Source: Geosiphon pyriformis
Lineage: Eukaryota > Glomeromycota > Glomeromycetes > Archaeosporales > Geosiphonaceae
Length of the DNA: 64,000 nucleotides
Assembly: GCA_016748015.1 (NCBI GenBank)
Contig: JAAOMT010000647.1
Span: 252,880 to 316,879 of the forward strand
Reading direction: 5' to 3'
Shown: in pieces, positions 34,060-46,179 of the stretch
Layout: each line of letters opens with the position of its first letter
How positions within the stretch are numbered: the stretch's first letter is position 1
The notes under the pieces: model-generated
What the model saw: the letters and a program-made list of their open reading frames with translations, nothing else
Database searches by the model: none
Told to the model about the DNA's origin: nothing
Made by a program: the position numbers and the translations under genes

Positions 34060-35930
34060 TTAAGAAGAACGAGTAATAGAAACCAAACCAGTATTGTCCA
34101 TTTTAGCTGAAAGACTCATAATCATAATTGACAGATTATTCAAAATATCTTTTATCTTTGAGACAACTGAAGAATCAAAAACTGCCACTCTTACAATAGT
34201 CTCATCACCAGTGGCCATACCTGAATCCTCACTTATCACTATATCTACTCCTTGATTCTGTGATGAAAAGATTACCAATGGCTAATATTCAGAGCTAGGC
34301 TGGGAAACCATTGACCCAAGTGTATTTAACTTTTTAGCTAACTTGTTAATGTATTCTACGAGGCTGACAAAACTATGCTCAAGAGCAGCAAACCTATTAT
34401 CCAAATCTATAGACACCATTAAAACAGGTTTCATCTTCAAAGAGGAACCAAGAACAGCAGAGTCATTATGTGCAGAAAGAGAAAAAAAAAAAAGCTCACC
34501 AACAATTTTTGCCCAAGAGACATTACCAAAAGAAACAAGATAAAAGATTGGAGTAAAATGTCTAACATAAATAGATACCAGCCTGCTTTTATCATTATCC
34601 AACAAGATCCTACAAGATGGGCCACCAAGAGATAATTTCTCATCTATAGAACAGCTTAAGAAAGTATGACCCAATTTCCTATATTTAGCATACTTAGCAG
34701 AACTCAGATGGGACCAGCACAAATTGCTACTTCTTAAAACAAATGTAGTGTCTATAACAGCATTTAATGAATCAGTCGAGTCAAAACAAACAACAGCACA
34801 TCTGGCTTGAACATACATAATAAGATGTTGATTAGTAACACATGTTTTTCCACCTACAGAACCAATGAAATCTCAGATGTCATGAATATTAATGTTTATC
34901 AGCAGAATATAAAGCAGTGTCCTATGCTGATTTTTTATATCTCATAATTTTTTGTCTATATTAGCCTTAGCTATTTTCACAGCATCTTTTCTGATTAAGA
35001 TAGATTATCTAGTTGTGACCAAATCAGTTTGATCTAATTAAACAAACTCTACCACAGCTTTTTGTCACAGTCTTACCAATTGCATTTTGATTGACACAAC
35101 AGCACCAAACTCAGAAATTGCAGCACACACAGCCTCAGCCAATGTTCCAATAGGAATTTCCTTCAATACCACAGCCTAATCTGAACACATAGAAGATTTC
35201 TTAAGATTAGTATTTACCACCATATTTACAGCTTCTGCCTTTTCTGTAGCTTGTGTTAAGCTTGATTCAGAAGTAAATATCACTCTAATAATCCCAGCAA
35301 ATTTTGAAGAAGTAGAGACCCTCCCTTAAAACCATTGATTTTTGAGAACAATTTCCTAACAGTTACCAGCTTCTTCTGAAAAAATCTCCTAATCATTTTA
35401 TTCAAGTCAATATCTAAGACAAAAGATTTTTTAACCAGAATATCAACCAGAATTTTTAAGAGAAAAAGAAGTGTCAAAGGAGTATCCAACAGAATATTGT
35501 TACTATTATCACACAAGAAGTTAATTTTTCTTAGTGGTTTTCTCAGCACTCTTTTGGTTAGTATTTTAGAACTTTTAGGTGTTTGATCCATATTTCTTTC
35601 AGTAAGAGTTCTATCTTCATCATAATCAAAGCTGGTTTCCTTAACCAAACACTTTTTTTCTATATCTACATTATTAGATTCAATAGTGTTACCAGTTTCA
35701 AAATCTTATGAATGACTACTTAATTTCTTAGCAGAAATTTTCTTGTTATTAATACTATCTTTCAAAGCATCCCCTCTTCTCTTCTTTCTAGCCACAACAG
35801 GTTTGATATCAGCACCAAAACCAGAATCCTTGAAAACTTTTTTTATGACAGCAATACTAGGGCCAACAGTGGCCTTGTAATTAAACAAAAACAGTTTGGA
35901 TTTATCATACTAAATAATAAAAAACTTCTC
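34060..35930 (-). pseudogene. LINE copy 2 ORF1
   Basis: Pieces 35,706-35,888 (YKATVGPSIAVIKKVFKDSG, KKRRGDALKDS), 35,280-35,648, 34,282-34,818 and 34,060-34,278 follow ORF1 of copy 1. The knuckle reads SAKYAKYRKLGHTFLSC, having lost two cysteines by G-to-A (Cys to Tyr). A TAA stands where copy 1 has TGA (after SHS / GYS), so both may derive from a Trp codon. Confidence 0.78.
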
Positions 35931-35984
35931 TCAAAAAACTTTTTTGACTCTTTTTTTGAAAATTTAGGATAAAGAAAGAAAAGA

Positions 35985-36960
35985 AGTTTATAAATTTAAT
36001 ACTATTTAATATATATTTTTAAGTTATAAAATATTAAATTATAGAATAGTATTACAATAAATTATATAAAAAACTATTTTTTTTAAAAAAATATTTTTTT
36101 TTTAGAATTATTAAAACAAATAATTAGTTATTATAACTAATATTTTAAAATTAATTAATTAATAATTTTAATAATTGCTTAGTTAATTTTAGACTTAAAT
36201 AAAAGACAATTTATTTTTTTTTATTTTTATAATTTTTTTTTTTTATATTAATAGATAATTTATAGTTGAAATTTTTATAAAAAAGTTGACTTTTACAACA
36301 AAATAATTATACATAACTGAAAAGCTTATAAACAAGATATTTTTGTAAAAAAATTGATTTTTATTACAAAATAATTATATAAAATTATTAATACAGAATT
36401 GGTGATTTTATTATAAGTTTAATAATATAAACAGTCTAAAATATAAAAAAATACTTTGAAAAATAAACTAACTTATTAAAAATTTATTAGCTTTATTAGC
36501 AATAAAATTAATAACAAATAACATTAATAATATCAAAAAAAGAACAAAAAATCTTTGATAATATAATTTTTATTAATATTTTTATTAAAAATTTTTTAAT
36601 TATTATTATTTAATTTATACAAATATTTATTAGTTTTTTGAAATTATTAATTACTGTTATATTATTGTTATTTGTTAAATTTGTATTTTTTTTATGCTAG
36701 ATTCAAATTATTTTACCAAATTTTAAGAAAATAAATATTTTTACAAAATTATTTATACATAAAAATAATTAATAAATTAATTTTAATTTGTCTTAAAAAG
36801 ATTTTTTATTAGTTGTTAAAAGATTTATATTTTTTATATTAAAGTTTAAAAATCCAAAAAAAGATCTATTTATTATATTAATATTAATTTTTTTACTTTT
36901 AAAGTATTTATTATAAAATTAAAATAATTATTATTAGTTAAAAAAAAACTCTTATTTTTT
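35985..36960. other. AT-rich non-coding stretch
   Basis: About 975 bases, visibly more than 85% A/T, with long A and T runs and no convincing open frame on either strand. No gene or RNA seen. It is the old target DNA (or unrecognisable repeat) between LINE copies 2 and 1. Confidence 0.6.
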
Positions 36961-36979
36961 TTTTTTTTTATTTCTTTTT

Positions 36980-36996
36980 ACGAGTGAGATCCAAAC
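36980..36996 (-). repeat. 17-bp inverted repeat, left copy (LINE 3' end)
   Basis: On the minus strand this is GTTTGGATCTCACTCGT, the last unique bases of LINE copy 1 before the A-tail. An exact plus-strand copy, also followed by an A-run, is at 43,982-43,998. Confidence 0.85.
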
Positions 36997-37092
36997 ACGA
37001 TCTAGTGCTATACATCATACAAATGATCTAAACTAGGTGCGAATCATGCGTTTTCTACACGTGACCAGCCATTCGGGCCAGTCAGGACTACA

Positions 37093-40000
37093 CTACACAC
37101 CTATATGCACAGAAACTGGATCTCCAATATCTGAAAAAAATGGACAAAACTTACGAAACCCGAAACCAACTCCAAAAGCCTCAGCCACCTCCAGCAATCT
37201 GACCATACCAGCCGAAAACACTTTAGGCAAACCAGAAACCGAAGCAGGAGCGGAGCCATCATGTGAAATCAAACCGTGCTTTTCCATAAACGCTCGGTGT
37301 CTGGCCCGGACTAACCAAACATCATCCCGAAATGCTAGACAAAACTCATGCACAAAGCTTACAATCCTCTTAGCACCCTCCTTAGAATCTTTAAAGACTG
37401 AGACAGACTCATGAAACCATTCATCGAAAACAAAGTCCTTACACAGAGCAACACCAACTCCAACCTCAAAAACACAAGAAGCCAATGCCTGAAGAAGAGC
37501 GAGACAGACCAAAAAAAGCCACCCAAGCCGAAGCATGTGCGCCCAACAACCGAGCACGGCCTACAGCATCCTGAGGACACGAAAAGACATGATCCAAGGT
37601 CTCAACGTCACCACAAAACAGACAGATCACATTGGGGTATCTCCTATTATATAAATGCTTGTGCACAGCAACAGGAAGCCAATAATGAAGAGTCTTCATA
37701 AAGTAAGTACGACAGCCTGCCATGCGCATGCTGGTAAAACCGGATGCCAAGTAAGAATTGAGGTGCCACACCATAGAAGACTTAGACCAATTGATATCAG
37801 CACATAAACTATCATCCACAACATGAGAACCAACTCCAATCTCCCAACGAGCTCGATGAACTGACTGGAAAACATCACGAACAAAGTGTCTAGAGTTACC
37901 AGAAACTGCCGTATCACCAGCACATAGAAAACGTTCACTGACTAAATGAGGTAGGCACCAAGCAGAGAAAGCAGCACTTTTGGCAAGCGTATCAGTATGC
38001 TCATTGCCTGAGACACCTGAATGACCTTTGACCTTAACCCAATTCACATCCAAATTCTTTTGACGAATGACGGTGGCAATGTAATGATGCTCGATCCAAC
38101 AGTGGTTCCTAAAATCCAGACAAACCAGTAAAAACTTCGACCTACATGCATCCAACGCAGCCTGGCTATCCGAGAACAAGTCAATCAAATGAGAAAAAGG
38201 AACACACTCAAGGGCCAAAGCTATGGCCTGCAGTTCTGTTAGAGTAGAAAAAACCAAACCAGACACCCCAACATCCAAATCCAAGTTAATGTCTTCAAAA
38301 AAAATGACAGCACCTGCTTTCATGTCAACAATGCCCAGACCAGAAAGAAATCCATCCATATACACAGAAAGGCGGGCAGCATCAATGGTCAGCAAAGTAT
38401 CACGAATCACACCAAAATTATGAGAAAGATGAATATCAGACACAGCATGACCATCCACCAAAGAAGAACTTGAGGAGAGAGGCACGACACTACCAAAAAA
38501 GCGAACGGAAAGATTAAACCAGAAAGGGACTGGGCCACGAGGGTCCAGCCTCTTCCAACACTTGAAGGTCCCCCAACTGAAAACATTACCATTACGGTCA
38601 CGAAGCTGTTCCACGAAAGCAATTCCATAACGCCTGAGCGAAGGGATGCACTTGAAAAAACAGGATTCACCAAGAACCAAAGACATAGGAGTACTGCACT
38701 GACAATGAAAAGCACAAGCTAGAGGACCTCCCAAAGACAAATCACACCCAGAAAAAATGTGAACCACACCCGCCAAAAAATTATCTGAGGGATTGATACC
38801 AACATGAGCCAGAAACAGCAAGAGATGATGAGGACGCCAGCTGAGAACCTGGAGGTCATGATACCTATGAGAAAACAAGTGATCCAGGATACCAGTAGAA
38901 TTTGCAAAAGCAACAACGGAGGCCGATTTACTTTCAGCCTGGATCTGTTCGAAAGTTTTTAAATTGTACAAAGAGGGGTGATAAAGTGTATCACTGGGAA
39001 AATTACGTGACAACCCAGACTTGGACTTCAAGACCTTGCATACCAAAGCATCCCATTTACTACAAACACCAACAGAAACGAAACTGAACTGAATCCTGTA
39101 GCAGATGATAGGGAAGAGAACTGCAGACACCAAATATGCACACTGTTTGTCCGAAATCATCTTTCTCAAAACAAGATTCACAAAAAACCACACATCAGCC
39201 TGAGCTTTAGCCAAGCTAGGCTTCAAAAGACCCTCAGAAGACAAAAAAATACCCAAATAGCGATGAGATTCCCCTCTCTTGGCAATGGAAATAGGCACAC
39301 CACTGATAATCAAATAAGGATCCAGCACCCGACAATTGATGGGGATGGCCACCGTTTTGTCATTGTTCACAGAAATATTATTAAACCTAAAAAACTCACT
39401 AGCCACATCAAAGATGCATTGTGTAGCAGCCTGGCTGCTACCAACCCAAATAGTATCATCGACAAAAGCACCGGCAGCAAGAAACGAAGACAGCCCAGCT
39501 TGAGGATCCACCCGGCCAGTTCTTGATATGAAATGAGAATTCAACCTGTAGCCATACACACTATCTTGTCTCTTGACCTTGCACAAAAGTGAATCATAAA
39601 AAGTATGCCAAAGAAGAGGTGAGAAGACTTCTCCCTGATCCAGTCCATTGTGAACACAATACCCATCAGTCAAGCCAAAGTCAGTCATCACTCTGTTGAC
39701 ACGACCATTGTAAATACTGCCAAAAAATCTAATAAATCTGTTACACATTTTGATCCTGACTAGACTCCTCCTAAGATGTTCCCAACCTACCGAGTCATAA
39801 GCCTTGTGCATGTCCTGTAAAACCAGCCAAAGTTCACGGTTCTTCTCCAAGGCATCCTCAACCACAGAACTGATAGCAAAAATGGGAGATTGTGTCATCG
39901 TACCCTTCAAAACCGAAAAATTGTCCCCACGAAGAACATCAAAAGTGCTGCAAGCCAAAGAGATCCTATCTGAAAAGATCTTGGAGAGAATTTTGCGGGC

Positions 40001-41770
40001 TGTTTCAATTAAAGCTATAGGACGGATGTTCGTGAGAACTCCCTCCCATTCATATGGTTTAGGAATCATAGAAACCCAGGCTTCTCTCCAAGGCCCAGGG
40101 ACCAACTCGCCAACCAAACAGGAATTCAAAAGCACCAAAAGCATATCCAAAACAGATTTGTCACAATGTTTCTATAATTTGTTGGAGATACCAGAAAGAC
40201 CAGCCACTTTTCCATCAGGAAGATCCTCAATAACAGCTGACAACTCATCAAAATTAATCAAACACATGACATTAGAAAAAGCACCATCGAACACGTAATC
40301 CAGAGGCCGATATTGACAAGCCCAATCCACAGACAAGTCAGACACCACCTCACGTTTTCTGGTCCATTCCTCCATAATTTTGTCCACCTTAGACTTAACC
40401 AAATTAGGCTTCAAAATCAACTTATCATCCACAACCAGATGATTCAAGACCACCTTGCAAAACGGACACTCCAAGACACTCCTAATGGTGTAACCCTTGT
40501 TCAGCTCAAAACTCTCCATTCTCCTATTAACAGTCTGTTTGATAGAGGATTCCTCAGTGCGCTTAGATTCCGATAATTTAAGAGAGCGGTATGATTTTCT
40601 TGCTTTGGCCAGCGCAGAACGAATAAGATCAAAATTAGAACCTGAAAGAAACAGAGACTTAACCATCAATGCACCAGGGGAGTCGAGTCTGTACCACATC
40701 TCTAACAAAGAAGCAAAACCATCACTAGAAGCCAAACGCAAAGCCCTGACCAACTTAGAAACCAGCAGCTCCAGCTTGTGAAACCTAGAAGAAGTCTTGG
40801 TAAACACACCATCAAAACCTTTGAACCATTTTTTCTTAAATGTACTACCCGCTGAAAGAACCAAAATCTTGCAAACAATGTCCCACATAGCGTCCACATC
40901 TGAAAATCTTACTGCCACCCCAAAAGCATCCGAGAACATGGAGACATTAGCAGCTGAAGCATCCTTGAACTCCAACCACTTAGCTTTACTGGCACTCTTG
41001 ATATCAAACTTCCAACGATCTTTATTCGTTTGCTTGTGAAGAGAATTCAAATGCATATCCAAGAGCCCGCCCAAACCCAAATCCACTAAAACAGCTTGAT
41101 AGTCCGTGTTAAAATGCTCATTGACATTCAAAACCTCATGATGCACTATCGCATTAACAAGACTTGAGGAGACAAACACATAATCAATTGTTTTCCTAAC
41201 ACCCTTAGAATTTTCCCAAGTGGGCATTTTTGCAGCCGGGCTACCAACTAAAGAATTGACCAGACCCAAATCAAAGCATCTTTTGAAACTTGCACATTTA
41301 TGAGAGCCATCTTCATTAAAATCACCACCGAGAATGATGAAAGAAGATTCGTTGACAGCCTTTGCAATAAGAGAATTGATTTCACCAGCCTGAGAGAACT
41401 GAACCACTAAAGAAGCACCAGTATAAAGCCCCAAAATTGACACAGAAAGTTTACCCTTGAAAAGTAATTTAATGGAAAGGAGCCAACCAGGCACCTCAGA
41501 AATCTTGCATACATGACGAGCCAAAGAAATGTCCATGATAACAGCAACACCTGCACCCAAGTGACCGGAGTCCAAACCAGAAGAGAACACTTGGACACCA
41601 TTGAACTTGTCTGCAATCCACGGACGAACCCTACTTCTTAATTTCGTTTCAGTAACGATAGTGACCAAATTGTTCATTTCCTTATGCCACCTAATAATGT
41701 CCTCTTACTTAGCGGAATTGTTCATGCCCCTGACATTGCACGTAGCAACTTTCCAGACTAAACTGCTCAT
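37093..41770 (-). pseudogene. LINE copy 1 ORF2: endonuclease-reverse transcriptase-RNase H polyprotein
   Basis: The start codon at 41,770 overlaps the ORF1 stop (ATGA). Exonuclease-endonuclease-phosphatase domain: CNVRGMNN, TETKL, LGGDFNEDG, IDYVFVSS and NTDYQAV, where the usual S-D-H ends in Tyr. RT: DMHKAYDSV (motif A), GLDQGEVFSPLLW, GAFVDDTIWVG (catalytic) and SHRYLGIFLS. RNase H: VYMDGF, ELQAIALALE, LFSDSQAAL and NEHTDTLAK, all four acidic residues kept. C-terminal zinc motif CLFCGDVETLDHVFSC. Broken by TAA at 41,705-41,707 (codon 22), TAG at 40,172-40,174, and a one-base shift near 37,490-37,520, after which the tail continues in another frame to 37,093 (RAFMEKHGLISHDG). Otherwise about 1,560 codons. 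Confidence 0.88.
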
Positions 41771-43560
41771 TGGGTGAGAGGTAGAGAAACCGAAAATGCA
41801 CCTATACTATCCACTTTGGCCGAAAGACCCAGAACTGTCTCTATTAGACACTTCATGCTGTCTTCCAACTTAGACACTGAAGACATATCAAAAGACACTG
41901 CTCCCACAACATTCCCACCACTAGTGGACACACCTGAACCCTCACTCATCACTACATCCGCCCCTTGCTCCTGTGATGAAGGGGTCACCAACGGCTGACA
42001 TCCAGGGCTAGGCTGGGGAACCGTTGGCCCAAGTGCATCCAACCTCATAGCCAGCTTATCAACCTGCTCCACGAGGCTGGCGAGACTGCGCTCAAGAGCG
42101 GCGAACCTATTATTGACTTCCATCACAACCTGTTGGGACGGCTTCATCTCCGAAGAGGAGCCATTATTCACCACAACGTTCTGACCAGAGAGGGGGGGCG
42201 AAAAACACCCATGAGCAACCTTTGCCCAAGAGAGACCACCAAAAGAGACCGGATGGGCAACTGGAGCCGAGCGTTTGGCATAGATGTTCGCTAGCCTGCT
42301 TTTATCCGTATCCGAGAAAACCCTACACAGCGAACTACCAGAAGAAAATTTCCCACCAACTGCACAATCCAATGACGTGTGATCCAATTTCTCACACTTG
42401 GCGCATTTAGCAAAAATGAGACAAGACCAGTGGAGATTGGTGTTCCTGAGTACTGGTGTGGTTCCCACAGCAGCATCCAATGATTCAGCAGAATCGAAGC
42501 AAACAACAGCACACCTGGTCCGAGCATACATAACAGAATGACAATCAATGACGCACATTTTCTCACCCACAGATCTAACAAAGTCCCAGATATCATGAGC
42601 GGTGGTTTCTATTGGCAATATGTAGAGCAGTGCCTTATGTTGGTCTCTTACATTCCACGCTTCCTTGTCCGAATTAGCCCTAGCCACACGTACAGCATCT
42701 TTCCCGATTAAGATGAACCACTCAGCTGCGGCCAAATCAGCTTGATCCGATCGTTCAAATTCCACTATCGCCTTCTGCCACAGCCCAATTAACTGCATCT
42801 TAATCACCTTAATAACTCCAAACTCGGATAGCACAGCGCACACAGCCTCAGCCAATGTTCCAACTGGAATTTCTTTCACGATCACAGTCTGATCTGATCA
42901 TCCAGATGATCTCTTAAGATCGGTGTTTACCAAGATATTCGCACCAGTAGCCTTTTCAGTGGCCTTTATCAGACCCGATTCGGAAGTGAATATCACTCTG
43001 ATGATCCCTAAGAATTTTGAGGGGGTAGATGCCCCCCCAAAACCATTGATTCCTGAAAACAAACTTCTGATCTTTTTGAGCTTTTTTTGGGCTGAATTTC
43101 CTTCTACTGCTTTTAGATCCAAATCCAAAGCAAACGACTTTCTAACAGAAACATTGACCAGGTTCTTAAGAGAAGGGGGGAGTACCAGAGGGACATCCAA
43201 AAGAACATCATTATCATCATTGCCATCCAGGAAGTTGATCTTTCCCAAAGGCTTTCTCAATGCTTTCTTAGTTGTCAACCACAAACCTTTCGGCATTTGA
43301 TCCAAATCTCCACTGATGAGCACACCACCTTCACCATAATCGAAACTTGTTTCCTCTACAAAACACTCCTCTTCTATATTAACACTGTCAGATTCTGTGG
43401 TATCACCAGCCTCCGAACCTCATGAATAACCACTTTGCACCTTAGCAGAACTCACTTTAGCACCAATATTGTCTTCAAAAACACTGTCCCTTCTCTTTTT
43501 TCTTGACAGAACAGCCTTGAAACCACTCACAGCACCAGAACTTTCAACCATCTTTTTCAT
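41767..43560 (-). pseudogene. LINE copy 1 ORF1: two RRM-like domains and CCHC knuckle
   Basis: One frame of 597 codons from ATG at 43,560 with TGA at 43,420-43,422 and 42,898-42,900. The N-terminal part is basic (AVLSRKKRRDS). The region 42,885-42,640 (VIVKEIPVGTLAEAVCAVL...KAIVEF) and the region near 42,640-42,470 (LYILPIETTAHDIWDFVRS...CAVVCFDS) each look like an RRM fold. The knuckle CAKCEKLDHTSLDC follows near 42,400, then a Ser/Val-rich tail with a coiled-coil-like EVNNRFAALERSLASLVEQV. Expected role: RNA binding in the element RNP. The exact start is uncertain because earlier in-frame codons are also open. Confidence 0.82.
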
Positions 43561-43981
43561 GACAACAATACTAGGGCCAACAACGGCCTTGTAATCAAGC
43601 AGAAATGGTTTGGATTTATCGTACTGAATGGTAAAAAATTTCTTTCAAAAAACTTTTGATTCTTTTTCGGGATTTGTGGAGGAATGAGAGAAAGAAAGTT
43701 TTTTTTAATCCTTATTTTTATTATTTAATTTGGTTTTTATGTTAAAAAATATATTTATATTATTAAGAAATTTACTCAAAAACACATATATTTTTTTATC
43801 TAAGTATTTTATATTATTAACAAAAACTTATTAATTTTAAACAAAAATTCTATTAATAAAATCTTATAGAATTTTTTTGAATATTTTTTTTTAAATATAT
43901 TATTGTTTAAAATAATTGCCAAATTTATTACAAAGAGTTTTTTTCTTGAAAAATTGTAAAAGAAACAGCAAAAAAAAGATT

Positions 43982-44019
43982 GTTTGGATCTCACTCGTTA
44001 ATTAATAAAAAAAAAAAAA
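43982..44019 (+). repeat. 17-bp inverted repeat, right copy, with poly(A)
   Basis: GTTTGGATCTCACTCGT is followed by TAATTAATA and an A-run of about 19. It is the exact 3' terminus of the LINE family in the opposite orientation to copy 1. It is probably a severely 5'-truncated insertion. Confidence 0.7.
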
Positions 44020-45639
44020 AAAAAAGATAAAAATAAAAACTTTTTTAAAAATAATATTTTTTGAAATTATAAAAATAAATAAGAAAAAAAAGTTTTATAA
44101 AAATTTTTTTATTATTGTTTAAATAATTTAAAAAATCAAATTAGCCAAAAAACTATCTTTTCAAATTTTTGTTATGTTTAATAGTTAATTTTTTAAAGTA
44201 ATAATTTTTTTTTGTATTTCTAATATTAATTTTAGTGTTTTAAAGTCTGTTTTTTCTTTTATAAAAAATAAAACTTTAATTTTTATTTGTTTTTTTGTTA
44301 GTTTTGTATTATTTATATTAATTATGATGTTTAATTTTGTTATAATTGTAAATAAAATTTTTTATTTTATTTTAAAAAATAACAATAAAAACATATTAAT
44401 TAGTTTTAATTTAAATTAATTTTTGATTATATTATTTAATATATTAAATTTTAAACAAAACAAATTATGTTTTGTATATAATTTTAATTAATTAATTTAT
44501 TAAGTTATTTGATTATAAAAATTAAGTTAATTAAATAAAAACCAAATCTATGTTTTATTTTTTATTTTTTGAATTAAATTAAATTATTAAAAACAATATT
44601 AAGTTTTTTTATATAAAATTTGTATTTTAAATCTTTTTAAATATTATTATACAAATTAAATTTGTTAAATTGCTTTTTTTATTTTTAAAATTGCAAAGTT
44701 TTTTATATTGTTTGTCAGTTTTTTTTTTATTATTATTGTTTTTTACAATATTTTTTTTAATAATATTAAAACTGTTTTAAATAGTTTTGGTAAAATTATT
44801 GTTTTTTATAATATTTTAAAACAAAATTAATCAATTTTTTTTTGGCCGTACAGTCTTTAAAATTAATAAGTTGGTTTTTTAAATTTATAATTATATTTGT
44901 TTTATTTTCTGTTTTTTTAACTTTGTTTAATAATTAAAATATACAATTATTATTTTTGATTCTTATAAAAATCTAAAAACTATAATTAAAAAATTAATAT
45001 TTTGAAAAATATTGAATTTGGTAAAAATTTTTTGATTATTAGTGCTGTTTTAAGTGTTAAAATTCAGATTATTTTATTGCTAATTAGAAAATATTTCTAT
45101 TTTTCTTTTTAAAAATTTTTATTCTTATTTTGTTGGCTCTAAATTTTATTTTAAAACTTTTATTTTATTGGTTTTTTTATTGCTATATTTTTGGCTTTTT
45201 TTATTATTGTTATTATTATGAATTTTTGGTTGGTTTTAAGATAGTTTTCTTAAAATTTGAATTGATTATATTAATTTTATTAGTTAGGTTGTTTGTTGAA
45301 TTTATTGATGTTTTAATTACTTTTGAAATATACTGTAGTTAAAAAGTTAATTAAGATTTTTAAAAGTAAAATAAGTAAGTTGTATAAAAAATATAATGTA
45401 TTAAAAACTAAAATTAGTGTTGTATCAAATAAAAAAATGGAATTTTTTGATAATGTAATTAATAAGAATACTTTTGTTCAAATAATGACTTTATAAGAGC
45501 TTCAAGTTTTTAATATCAAGCTTAGTAAAAAAAATATTGTCAAGTGAATAAGTGGAATAATTAATAATAATCATACTTTACTTTTACGCATAAGATATTT
45601 TTTCAATATAGGTTGTTTTTTTAAAGTCAATATAGTTTA

Positions 45640-45720
45640 GACTTAACTGGCTCAAGTGGTCAGTCATATGTAAAAAGCACATAAGTCATGGCTACTTGAA
45701 TTTTATGTTATAATTAGCAA
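45640..45720 (+). repeat. LINE 3' UTR relic, plus strand
   Basis: TTAACTGGCTCAAGTGGTCA followed by GTCATATGTAAAAAGCACAT corresponds to the copy 1 3' UTR (minus strand near 37,085-37,050: GACTGGCCCGAATGGCTGGT then CACGTGTAGAAAACGCATGA). CpG sites are replaced by TG or CA. This shows that a LINE of the same family once lay here on the plus strand. Confidence 0.55.
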
Positions 45721-46179
45721 TTAGATTACATTTTGTTAAAGCATAAAAAAAATATTTTTAAAGTATTTAATAAAATTATTATTTATTTTAAAAACTTAGT
45801 TGCAATTAATTTGGCTTTTATCTATTGGTTAATTTTTTTCTTTAAAAAAAATTGCTTTTAAAAATACTTTCGAAATCAAATTAAATCAATAATTTTTGGC
45901 TGTATAGCTTATAGTTATTTAAATCTAATTATTATTAAAGATATATAATTATAACTTTTTAATTTATATTTTTTAATTCCGTTATAATTAAAATTAATAC
46001 TTTAAAAAAAAAATTTGAAATTTTTAATTGCAAAAATTATTACAAATACCAATATTTAAATGTTTTAAAATCTCTGGTTTAAAAAACATTGTGCGAAACT
46101 AATTGGATAATTTTGTTTTATATGCTCATAAATTGGTTAATTGGTAAACCAGTTTACACAGCCATAGATTACATTTAAA

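Larger units (their letters stand above)
30484..35985 (-). mobile_element. LINE copy 2, 5' and central part
   Basis: Minus-strand LINE continuing from 8,810 across the gypsy A insertion. ...VSVFHLV ends at 30,484 and VVLFTDSQ resumes at 8,810, as in copy 1 where the same place reads VPFSHLIDLFSDSQ. ORF1 lies at about 34,060-35,930 and ORF2 at 30,484-33,960. CpG is nearly absent and many stops are present. The 5' end near 35,930-35,985 (TTCTCTCAAAAAACTTTTTT, then AGGATAAAGAAAGAAAAG) matches the 5' end of copy 1. Confidence 0.87.
36961..43690 (-). mobile_element. LINE copy 1, nearly intact, I/Tad-like
   Basis: A full-length minus-strand element: 5' end near 43,690, ORF1 43,560-41,767, ORF2 41,770-37,093, 3' UTR 37,092-36,980 and an A-tail (read as T on plus, 36,961-36,980). 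It is GC-richer and rich in CpG, unlike everything around it, so it is the youngest copy. Only four in-frame stops and one frameshift break nearly 2,150 codons. The endonuclease, RT, RNase H and C-terminal zinc-motif layout fits the I/Tad side of non-LTR elements. Confidence 0.9.

Noticed and set aside
37037-37414. 125-codon plus-strand open frame and other plus-strand frames over LINE copy 1
   Set aside because: These are shadows of the minus-strand LINE ORF2, whose motifs are clear.
45130-45342. 70-codon hydrophobic open frame as a membrane protein gene
   Set aside because: It is the expected translation of T-rich low-complexity DNA (Phe, Leu, Ile, Tyr), with no start context, introns or similarity to anything in the window.
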